The notes below the pieces were generated by a model. The model worked only from the letters and a program-made list of their open reading frames with translations. It did no database searches and was not told the DNA's origin. The position numbers were made by a program, and so were the translations under genes. Shown here one piece after another: positions 6,573-11,863 of a DNA stretch of 11,863 nucleotides; position 1 is the stretch's first letter; every line of letters starts with the position of its first letter. The stretch is taken from NCBI GenBank assembly GCA_937959285.1, contig CALGAR010000157.1, positions 1 to 11,863 on the forward strand, given 5' to 3'. Source of the stretch: an uncultured Bryobacterales bacterium (GTDB lineage Bacteria; Acidobacteriota; Terriglobia; Bryobacterales; Bryobacteraceae).

Positions 6573-6653
6573 ATGCACCAGGGGCATGACCGTTTTAGAG
6601 ACTGCAAATTCGAGCCGTGGGAGACAGGAAATAAGGGTTATGGCTGGGACTGA
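6573..6653 (+). CDS. Possible 26-codon leader ORF upstream of the 6640-7098 gene
   Basis: An ATG preceded by AGAGGGG with five bases between opens a 26-codon frame (starting MHQGHDRFRDCKF). It ends in TGA at 6651-6653, 14 bases beyond the ATG at 6640 of the next gene in another frame. It starts about 22 bases after a perfect TATAAT. Its ribosome binding site is better than any for the main gene, so it may couple translation to that gene. The peptide shows no recognisable motif, and it could be a chance frame. Confidence 0.25.
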   Translation: MHQGHDRFRDCKFEPWETGNKGYGWD

Positions 6654-7098
6654 GGCGAATAGGAATCTTAGATTGAATGCCGCCGCCGATCTTTGGCGAA
6701 ATACCCTGTCCCAAATTCCTTGTTTATTTGGTCGATTGGTCTATCTCGCCGGATTACGAAATCCTAATACCGGGCAGTATGAGCATCACGGATTCGCCGC
6801 CCGCTTCGGGGACGAGGAGGCGCATCGAGTTCTCCGGGACAGCCACCGCGAGACCTTTGAAGCGTGGCTCTCCCTCCCTTTGAAGGAGCAGCGGGCTGAC
6901 CTCCAGGTGTACCTCCACAATCTTGAGACAGACCGCCGGACTGTGATTGAGGCGTGGCTGCGCCTGCGCAGCTACCGCACGATCTTCCCTGCCGACGCGC
7001 ATGACGCCGAGATTCAGCTCCACGTTGCCAACCTCGACGCCCTGCTGGAGCTGCTCAGGAACGAGTACGGCGTCGCCTGCCCTGATCGAGACGCATAG
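6640..7098 (+). CDS. Uncharacterised soluble protein paired with the HTH regulator
   Basis: The 152-residue product is rich in charged and helical segments and has no signal peptide or membrane helix. Recognisable stretches are LWRNTLSQIPCLFGRLVYLA, NTGQYEHHGFAARFGDEEA and the C-terminal LDALLELLRNEYG. The EHHG motif could be functional but fits no enzyme family I know. Proteins of this look are, in my memory, widespread conserved hypotheticals in Acidobacteria; that is recollection, not a search. The frame is open back to 6550 with another ATG at 6586. I prefer 6640 because AGGAAATAAGGG precedes it and the alternative has only a closely placed AGGGG. The last 44 bases overlap the end of the opposing regulator gene, so the two C termini are encoded on the same DNA. 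Confidence 0.7.
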   Translation: MAGTEANRNLRLNAAADLWRNTLSQIPCLFGRLVYLAGLRNPNTGQYEHHGFAARFGDEEAHRVLRDSHRETFEAWLSLPLKEQRADLQVYLHNLETDRRTVIEAWLRLRSYRTIFPADAHDAEIQLHVANLDALLELLRNEYGVACPDRDA

Positions 7099-7837
7099 CC
7101 ACGCCGACGACTTGTCCGATCACGTCGACTTCGTCGGGATATGAGAAGGTTTCGGGACTGCACATCGAAGCAGGGTGCGGCTGAAGCATCACGTGCTTGT
7201 CCGTCTGGAAGCACCAGCCGCAGGAAAATCCGCTGCGATGTTCCAAGAAATAAATTGGCCTTTCGAATTCGTGGGTCCAGCCGCTGTTGACAATTTTTCG
7301 TCGCGTTTCGTCTACCATTACGAAAGTACCTGGCTGCAAAAGCGGGTACATGGACCAGTCTTCTGTGCCTATAAAACCGTACCGGTAGTTCTTTGGTTCC
7401 ATGCCGTTCAGCAGGATTAAGGGCAGCTTGCCCCAGCGCTGAATGGCGCGGCTGAGGAACGTGGTCCGGCGGAGGTCCAGCCCGGGGTCGAGCGAGAGCG
7501 GAAACTGTACCTCTCCGAAATCCTCGGCGTCAAAGCCGATGGTATGAGTCCGATCGATCTCGGCGAGGATGGAGTCCGCAGGCAGCTGCGACAGATCCAC
7601 CCGGTACCACTCCAGGACATCTCGAAAACTCAATCGATAAATCGCGCACAGGGAGTACAACCGGTAGATGGTGGGAACGGTCCCCTTGTTCTCAATGTCG
7701 GAGAGCCGGCTGAGAGCGATCGCAAACTCATCATTATTATGACGGTTCGCGATTCTGAGGCTCGCCTCCTCGACATCTCGATAGCGGAGGTTGAGGCGTT
7801 CCCGCGCGCGCTTTAACTTTTGCCCGGCATCTTCCAT
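7055..7837 (-). CDS. HTH transcriptional regulator with S24/LexA-like C-terminal domain
   Basis: The 260-residue protein starts with an XRE-type helix-turn-helix region (about residues 4-75; LKRARERLNLRYRDVEEAS, then ALSRLSDIENKGTVPTIYRL). The C-terminal half (about 150-250) resembles the S24 fold of LexA and phage repressors: GTEDWSMYPLLQPGTFVMVDE places Ser162 where the catalytic serine lies. The region expected to hold the catalytic lysine reads GFSCGWCFQ (203-211) and has none, so self-cleavage is doubtful. A DNA-binding repressor or sensor is the likely role; its ligand is unknown. The ATG at 7837 has AGGAAGGA nine bases upstream. A TTG at 7891 would add 18 residues but would lie upstream of that site. 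The leader hairpin and the palindrome in its promoter point to tight, possibly autogenous, control. Confidence 0.85.
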   Translation of the reverse strand: MEDAGQKLKRARERLNLRYRDVEEASLRIANRHNNDEFAIALSRLSDIENKGTVPTIYRLYSLCAIYRLSFRDVLEWYRVDLSQLPADSILAEIDRTHTIGFDAEDFGEVQFPLSLDPGLDLRRTTFLSRAIQRWGKLPLILLNGMEPKNYRYGFIGTEDWSMYPLLQPGTFVMVDETRRKIVNSGWTHEFERPIYFLEHRSGFSCGWCFQTDKHVMLQPHPASMCSPETFSYPDEVDVIGQVVGVAMRLDQGRRRRTRS

Positions 7838-7846
7838 AATGTTGAT

Positions 7847-7866
7847 TCCTTCCTCTCCAGGAAGGA
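7847..7866 (-). promoter_or_regulatory. Hairpin sequestering the Shine-Dalgarno sequence of the HTH regulator mRNA
   Basis: On the minus strand TCCTTCCT, loop GGAG and AGGAAGGA form a perfect 8-bp stem with a four-base loop. The 3' arm is the regulator's Shine-Dalgarno sequence, nine bases before its ATG at 7837. If it folds, ribosome access is blocked. That fits low basal translation, or control by temperature, an antisense RNA or a protein. Confidence 0.6.
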
Positions 7867-7918
7867 GCGCGGGAAGGATATGTGAACCCAAGTAAACAAT
7901 TTGACTGTTAGGCTATGG

Positions 7919-7947
7919 ATTATAGCTACCAGCGTAGCTGACAGCAA
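7919..7947 (-). promoter_or_regulatory. Predicted promoter of the HTH regulator gene
   Basis: On the minus strand TTGCTG (7947-7942) and a perfect TATAAT (7924-7919) are separated by 17 bases. The -35 box matches only three of six consensus positions, but the -10 box is exact and the spacing optimal. Transcription would start near 7912 and give a leader of about 75 bases that contains the hairpin at 7847-7866. Confidence 0.55.
7924..7939. promoter_or_regulatory. 16-bp palindrome between -35 and -10, candidate operator
   Basis: AGCTAC CAGC GTAGCT is a perfect inverted repeat of 6-bp arms around four bases. It fills nearly all of the spacer of the regulator's predicted promoter, a classic position for a repressor to block RNA polymerase. 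Binding by the HTH protein encoded downstream is an inference. I saw no second full copy in the window. Confidence 0.5.
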
Positions 7948-7951
7948 GCGC

Positions 7952-7997
7952 GGCCTGAGGCCCCTGTTCTGATTTCGGAACAGGCGGCGGCCGCCTG
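7952..7997. repeat. Cluster of three adjoining inverted repeats upstream of ubiX
   Basis: Three inverted repeats follow one another: GGCCT-G-AGGCC (7952-7962), CCTGTTC-N8-GAACAGG (7963-7984) and CAGGCGGC-G-GCCGCCTG (7981-7997). The second and third share CAGG at 7981-7984, so as RNA they could not both form fully. They lie 76-121 bases before the ubiX start in the divergent region 7838-8072. They may be operators, a leader structure or remnants of a repeat. Otherwise 7998-8060 shows nothing I can assign. Confidence 0.4.
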
Positions 7998-8072
7998 GAG
8001 AAGAATCGTGAAAAGTCTGGCGACCTGTTATCGATCCGGTTATCAAAGTGCTGTACTTTCCGGAGCGCTCGG

Positions 8073-8657
8073 ATGCGATTGATCGTCGGGGTCTCCGGCG
8101 CAAGCGGCTCGATTTACGGATTGCGATTGTTGGAAAAACTCCGGCGCGATCCTTCGGTTGAGATTCATCTGGTATTGACGCGCTCGGCCAAACGGACGGC
8201 TTTTCTGGAATTAGGTAAGAAAGCGGCGGATTTTAAAAGGTTAGCCCACTATTCATATCCGCTCGAGGACGTGGGCTGCCGCCTTGCCAGCGGCTCCTTC
8301 CTCACCGACGGCATGGTGATCGCTCCATGCTCGATCCACACCATGTCAGCCATTGCCGCGGGAATCAGCTCCAACCTCCTTGTGCGCGCTGCTGATGTTA
8401 CGCTCAAGGAGCGCCGAAAGCTGATTCTGATGGTTCGTGAGACACCGCTCCACCTTGGTCATCTGCGTACTATGGTTGCCCTTGCCGAGATGGGAGCGAT
8501 CCTTTGCCCGCCCGTGCCTGCCTTCTATCACCAACCGCAGACGGTGATGGACATCGTCGACCACAGCGTGGACCGCGTGCTGGACTTGCTGGGATTGCCT
8601 GCCGGGGATGCGAAACGCTGGGACGGCAGAAGCCTTGAAGACGAGGCGAAGGTCTGA
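8073..8657 (+). CDS. ubiX: Flavin prenyltransferase UbiX
   Basis: The 194-residue protein closely follows UbiX. This cytosolic enzyme joins a dimethylallyl group to FMN, making the prenylated flavin used by UbiD-type decarboxylases. The N-terminal GVSGASGSIYG (6-16) is the FMN-binding loop. The core GSFLTDGMVIAPCSIHTMSA and the block NLLVRAADVTLKERRKLIL...RETPLHLGHLRTM are also characteristic, with PAFYHQPQ near the C terminus. GGAG lies seven bases before the ATG. No ubiD gene is in the window, so its partner decarboxylase must be elsewhere; quinone synthesis is the usual role. The prephenate dehydratase gene starts only 16 bases after its stop (or overlaps it), so the two are probably co-transcribed. 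Confidence 0.95.
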   Translation: MRLIVGVSGASGSIYGLRLLEKLRRDPSVEIHLVLTRSAKRTAFLELGKKAADFKRLAHYSYPLEDVGCRLASGSFLTDGMVIAPCSIHTMSAIAAGISSNLLVRAADVTLKERRKLILMVRETPLHLGHLRTMVALAEMGAILCPPVPAFYHQPQTVMDIVDHSVDRVLDLLGLPAGDAKRWDGRSLEDEAKV

Positions 8658-8673
8658 ACGTTACAATCCTAAT

Positions 8674-9525
8674 GTGAAGAATCGTCGCGAGTTGGTCGCC
8701 TTTCAGGGGGAGTTGGGCGCGTTCAGCCAGGAAGCAGCCAGGCAGTTGCTGGGGGACTCGGTGCAGGTCAAGCCGTACCCGCGCTTTGAGGAGGTTTTTC
8801 AGGCGCTCAAGTCCGGCGAAGTAGGGGCCGCGGTAGTGCCGATCGAAAACACCCTGCACGGGTCGGTACACGAAAACTACGACCATTTGCTGAATTTCCA
8901 GCTGCAGATTGTCGGCGAAACCAGTGTCCGCATTGTTCACAATCTGATTGCACCGCCTGGCGTTTCCCTGAGGAAGGTGCGGCGAGTGTTTTCTCATCCG
9001 GTGGCGCTCAACCAGTGCCTGAAGTTTTTCGCCGACCACCCGGAGATTGAGCGTGTACCTTATTACGACACTGCGGGCAGCGTGAAGATGCTGATGGAGG
9101 AGAGGCCGAATGACGCCGCGGCGATCGCGTCGGCGATTGCCGCGCAAATCTACGGAGCCCGCATCCTGAAACGTTCCATTGAGGATGACCGCGCCAATTT
9201 CACTCGATTCTTCCTCCTCCGCAGGCCGAACGATCCCGCACCGGCGCTCCGGTCGACGCCTCAGCGCGGATGGAAAACGTCGCTCGTTTTCACTACCAAG
9301 AATCAGCCGGGATCGCTGTTTCGGAGCTTGAGCGCGTTCGCGCTCCGGGACCTCAGCCTGACGAAGATCGAATCCCGTCCCTTGCGCGGCAGGCCGTGGG
9401 AATACCTCTTTTACCTCGACTTCCTTGGCAACGTGGAAGATCCGAAGTGTCAGAAAGCCTTGGGGCACCTTGGCGAGCTCGCCGATTTTATCCGCGTGCT
9501 TGGCTGCTACCCCCGGGGCGAATGA
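8674..9525 (+). CDS. pheA: Prephenate dehydratase with ACT domain
   Basis: The product converts prephenate to phenylpyruvate in phenylalanine synthesis. With the GTG start at 8674 it has 283 residues, the usual length of the monofunctional enzyme. The dehydratase domain begins at VAFQGELGAFSQEAA and includes PIENTLHGSVHENYD and the catalytic-threonine motif NFTRF. A C-terminal ACT domain follows (KTSLVFTTKNQPGSLFRSL, then KIESRP), the segment through which phenylalanine inhibits these enzymes. There is no chorismate mutase domain. An ATG at 8608 would overlap ubiX by 50 bases and add 22 residues unlike the family. The GTG sits 16 bases after the ubiX stop but lacks a strong ribosome binding site, so the start is uncertain and translation may be coupled to ubiX. 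Confidence 0.93.
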   Translation: MKNRRELVAFQGELGAFSQEAARQLLGDSVQVKPYPRFEEVFQALKSGEVGAAVVPIENTLHGSVHENYDHLLNFQLQIVGETSVRIVHNLIAPPGVSLRKVRRVFSHPVALNQCLKFFADHPEIERVPYYDTAGSVKMLMEERPNDAAAIASAIAAQIYGARILKRSIEDDRANFTRFFLLRRPNDPAPALRSTPQRGWKTSLVFTTKNQPGSLFRSLSAFALRDLSLTKIESRPLRGRPWEYLFYLDFLGNVEDPKCQKALGHLGELADFIRVLGCYPRGE

Positions 9526-9621
9526 AGCGGATAAATCGCTCGAATCGCTCATACCACCGTGTCGTCGAGCCGATTCCTGTCATGCCAGTACCGTGCGCCT
9601 GCATCGGTTAGAGTGGAAGTC

Positions 9622-10134
9622 ATGCCGCTGAACGAAGCATTGTTACCCGAATTCGACCACGAGATGGCGAACACCAGGAAGACGCTCGAGAGGGTGCCCG
9701 AAGACAAGCTGAGCTGGCGACCGCATGAGAAGTCGGCAAGTCTTGGATGGCTGGCGACGCACCTGGCGAACCTGCCGAGCTGGACAATCTATACGCTGGG
9801 GCAGGACCAACTGGACCTCGATCCGCCAGGCGGCCCGAAACGGCCTCCCCTTCCGGAAGCCAAGTCGCGCCAGGAGCTGCTCGCTATGTTCGACAAAAAC
9901 CGCAGCGCGGCCCGGGAAGCGATATCTCAAGCGACTGACTCGCAGTTGCTCCAGCCATGGAGCCTGCTGAAAGGAGGCGCGACCGTTCTGTCGATGCCCA
10001 GGATCGCCGTTCTTCGCAGCTTTGTCATGAACCACATGATTCACCACCGCGGGCAGCTGACCGTCTATCTCCGGGTTCATAACGTCCCGGTGCCGGCGCT
10101 CTACGGTCCTTCTGCGGATGAAGGCGCGTTCTAG
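9622..10134 (+). CDS. DinB/YfiT-family metal-binding four-helix protein
   Basis: The 170-residue protein fits the DinB superfamily, four-helix bundles that hold a divalent metal with three histidines. His47 (ATHLANLPSW) and His138 and His142 (MNHMIHHRGQ) match that triad in position and spacing. Members include thiol-dependent transferases and stress-induced proteins; the reaction of this one cannot be told from sequence. The ATG at 9622 is preceded by AGAGTGGAAG. A GTG at 9559 would add 21 residues with no family resemblance. It lies 96 bp after pheA on the same strand with no visible terminator between. Its TAG stop shares four bases (CTAG) with the stop of the opposing sulfatase gene. Confidence 0.88.
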   Translation: MPLNEALLPEFDHEMANTRKTLERVPEDKLSWRPHEKSASLGWLATHLANLPSWTIYTLGQDQLDLDPPGGPKRPPLPEAKSRQELLAMFDKNRSAAREAISQATDSQLLQPWSLLKGGATVLSMPRIAVLRSFVMNHMIHHRGQLTVYLRVHNVPVPALYGPSADEGAF

Positions 10135-11567
10135 GCGCGGCGTTTGCCGCGCCGTTCCAGGATCGCCACCAACTGGGACCGCAACTGGCTCTTCACACTC
10201 GCAAGCGATTGGTCCCCGGCTCGATTCTTAAGTTCTCTGGGGTCTGTGCGGTAGTCGTAGAGCTCCTCGCCGCTTTCGCCCTCATTCCAGAAGGTGTAGC
10301 GGTACCGCTCATTGCGGATGGAGTAGCCCATGCTCATCTGCCCGCGATTTCGCCGTGCCACCTGTGTGATTGCGGGTTTGCTCCATGGAGCGTCCGGCTT
10401 CTTTAGCAGCGGCTTGAGGCTTTGTCCGTGCAGGTTGGCGGGAGCGCCAGCCAGCCCGCAGAGGTCCGCGAGGGTTGGATAAAGATCAAGAAGCTCTACG
10501 GTACGGCCGCTCGCGCGCCCTCGCGCCTGGACTCCGGCGCCGCCGATGAGGAGCGGCACGCGTGCCGATGCCTCAAACAGGGTCTGTTTCATCCACTGGC
10601 CGTGTTCTCCCAGCTGATAGCCATGGTCGCTCCAGAACACAATCGTTGTGCTGTCCGTAAGCTTCAGCCGGTCCAGGGCATCGAGGAGTTTGCCAACCTG
10701 GGCGTCGAGGAAAGCGATGGAGGCATAGTAGGCGCGAATGGCGTCGCGACGCTGCTTTTCACTCATGCCCCAGTTCGCCGGCCTGGTGAAGTACGCCAGC
10801 TCAGGGGCAATCCTCATCTCGCTCTCGTCGAAGGGGACGAGGGCGATCTTTTCGAGCGGGTACAGGTCGAAGTACTTGGAGGGGGCAATCCACGGCACGT
10901 GGGGACGGTAGAATCCCGCCGCGATAAAGAACCGGTCCTTCCTCCGTTCCTCAAGCAGCCGCACGACCTCATTGGCCACGATGCCATCCGTGTGCTCGTC
11001 GTCCTTGGCCTGCGAGGCGTAGAAAGAAATAGATGAGCCAAGGCCGCGCTGCGGGGTGTAATTGGTAAGCAGCCGCTCTTCCTTCGTGTGATCGACGCCG
11101 TTCGGATTCAGAGCGACGTTCCAGCTCGGCTTGTCGTCGAGGCCATCGGTTCCGATCTGAGACGGAACGCCGTAATGGAAAATCTTTCCCACTCGCGCGG
11201 AGAAGTATCCGTTTTTCTTGAAGAGCTGTCCCAGCGTAACGACGTCCGGGATCGCGCTTCGGAAGTGCTTCTGGAGGTCGTAAACGGTCGTGGTGTCGGG
11301 CGCCAGCCCGGTCATGATCGAGGAGCGCGACGGACTGCACAGCGGGAACTGGCAGTAGGCACGGTCGAAGCGTACTCCCGACTTGGCAATTCTGTCGATA
11401 TTTGGTGTTTTTACAATGGGATGGCCATAACAGCTCAAGCAGTTGTTGAGATCGTCTGAGGCGATGAAGAGTACGTTCTTACTGTCCTTTGCCTGGGCCT
11501 GAAGACCCGGCGGAACGGCGGCGGCAGCGGCGCTGAACAGAAAACTTCTTCGACTGATGGCGGCCAT
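10131..11567 (-). CDS. Tat-exported sulfatase, iduronate-2-sulfatase-like
   Basis: The 478-residue protein begins with a twin-arginine signal (SRRSFLFSAAAAAVPPG, 5-21) and is probably exported. The sulfatase signature CSPSR starts at Cys77, the residue that must be converted to formylglycine for activity. Metal ligands fit at Asp38-Asp39 (ASDDLN) and Asp314-His315 (WSDHGYQLGEHG), and Lys327 fits the sulfate-binding lysine. KIFHYG, DDKPSW and FYRPHVPW recall the iduronate-2-sulfatase branch, suggesting a sulfated sugar, but the substrate is not proven. GGAGAGGAAG lies just before the ATG at 11567. An in-frame ATG at 11600 is less likely because that ribosome binding site would become coding. 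No formylglycine-generating enzyme is in view. It lies 81 bp downstream of msrQ, so the two may be co-transcribed. Confidence 0.94.
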   Translation of the reverse strand: MAAISRRSFLFSAAAAAVPPGLQAQAKDSKNVLFIASDDLNNCLSCYGHPIVKTPNIDRIAKSGVRFDRAYCQFPLCSPSRSSIMTGLAPDTTTVYDLQKHFRSAIPDVVTLGQLFKKNGYFSARVGKIFHYGVPSQIGTDGLDDKPSWNVALNPNGVDHTKEERLLTNYTPQRGLGSSISFYASQAKDDEHTDGIVANEVVRLLEERRKDRFFIAAGFYRPHVPWIAPSKYFDLYPLEKIALVPFDESEMRIAPELAYFTRPANWGMSEKQRRDAIRAYYASIAFLDAQVGKLLDALDRLKLTDSTTIVFWSDHGYQLGEHGQWMKQTLFEASARVPLLIGGAGVQARGRASGRTVELLDLYPTLADLCGLAGAPANLHGQSLKPLLKKPDAPWSKPAITQVARRNRGQMSMGYSIRNERYRYTFWNEGESGEELYDYRTDPRELKNRAGDQSLASVKSQLRSQLVAILERRGKRRA

Positions 11568-11648
11568 GGGATCTTCCTCTCCTGATTGAATCATTTGCAA
11601 GGTCCGGATCCAAGAGTTTCTTCGGGGCGAAGGCGAGCTCGCCGCCGT

Positions 11649-11863
11649 TCAAACAGAGGTCTTTTTCGAGGGCTGCGGCGCTGGCCGGCGCGACATCACG
11701 AAAAACACAAGCCGGAAAGCGAGCAGGACGGCGAGGATAACGCCGTAGAGGACCGGAAGGCGGACGTCAGACTTCACCAGCCAGTAGTAGTGAACGACAC
11801 CGGCGGCTGCGCTGATGTAAATAGCGCAGTGCAGCCTCTGCCACCGGCGTCCCCCGAGTCGCC
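11649..11863 (-). CDS. msrQ: MsrQ heme-binding membrane subunit, C-terminal end only
   Basis: The last 70 codons of a gene run in from the right edge. The segment RRWQRLHCAIYISAAAGVVH followed by YYWLVKSDVRLPVLYG is typical of MsrQ (YedZ), the inner-membrane heme b protein that feeds electrons to the periplasmic methionine sulfoxide reductase MsrP. Two histidines 13 residues apart match the spacing of conserved heme-region histidines in this family. A final membrane helix (VLYGVILAVLLAFRLVFFV) and a basic tail complete it. The partner msrP, if present, would lie beyond the window edge. The gap to the sulfatase holds the palindrome GGCGAGCTCGCC (11632-11643) but no clear terminator. Confidence 0.85.
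   Translation of the reverse strand, partial: RLGGRRWQRLHCAIYISAAAGVVHYYWLVKSDVRLPVLYGVILAVLLAFRLVFFVMSRRPAPQPSKKTSV

Noticed and set aside
7901..7926. TTGACT with TATAGC as a plus-strand promoter for ubiX
   Set aside because: The spacing is 14 bases, too short for a sigma-70 promoter, and the location fits the opposite-strand promoter better.
8470..9552. Long open frame (360 codons) on the minus strand opposite pheA
   Set aside because: It is fully antisense to a clear prephenate dehydratase and its translation shows no domain; long antisense frames are expected in high-GC DNA.
10422..11036. 204-codon plus-strand frame opposite the sulfatase
   Set aside because: It is the shadow of conserved sulfatase sequence, with no credible independent product.
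11632..11643. Palindrome GGCGAGCTCGCC between msrQ and the sulfatase gene
   Set aside because: It has no loop for a stable hairpin and no T run; in GC-rich sequence a 12-bp palindrome alone is weak evidence for a terminator or site.

Overview
The window looks like a piece of a high-GC Gram-negative bacterial chromosome. An acidobacterial source (Bryobacterales/Solibacteres-like) is my best guess. The hints are a PEGA-domain protein with a membrane anchor, a helix-turn-helix regulator with an S24-like domain next to a small uncharacterised protein (a pairing I associate with Acidobacteria from memory), Tat-exported oxidoreductase and sulfatase proteins, and many single-gene units on alternating strands. 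Nothing here proves the taxonomy. No tRNA, rRNA, CRISPR array, insertion sequence or phage gene is visible.

Layout. Bases 1-749 hold the 3' part of a membrane-anchored protein with two PEGA domains. It overlaps a Tat-exported sulfite-oxidase-family molybdoenzyme carrying a C-terminal c-type heme motif (709-2136). A minus-strand pair follows: 3-oxoacyl-ACP synthase III (fabH, 3053-4042) and, downstream of it, a full-length myo-inositol oxygenase (2137-3000). Then come a SprT-like zinc metallopeptidase (4109-4816), a membrane-anchored unknown (4813-5346), a seven-helix membrane protein (5450-6232) and a tiny secreted-peptide gene (6294-6410). Next are an uncharacterised protein (6640-7098) and a convergent, overlapping HTH/S24-like regulator (7055-7837). 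The last part has ubiX (8073-8657), pheA (8674-9525), a DinB-family protein (9622-10134), a Tat-exported sulfatase (10131-11567) and the 3' end of msrQ (11649-11863).

How the genes relate. There is no single pathway. Housekeeping genes (fabH, ubiX, pheA) are mixed with accessory ones. Three sulfur-linked exported or membrane functions occur (sulfite-oxidase-type enzyme, sulfatase, MsrQ), but they are at opposite ends and may be unrelated.

The part that best repays a closer look is 5450-8072. It contains a 38-codon gene with an ideal ribosome binding site and a signal-peptide-like product next to an unknown seven-helix membrane protein. It also contains a regulator whose promoter has a 16-bp palindrome exactly between the -35 and -10 boxes and whose Shine-Dalgarno sequence is buried in a perfect 8-bp hairpin, and a cluster of inverted repeats upstream of ubiX. 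A second unusual trait is that all four convergent gene pairs meet with abutting or overlapping stop codons, leaving no intergenic room for terminators.
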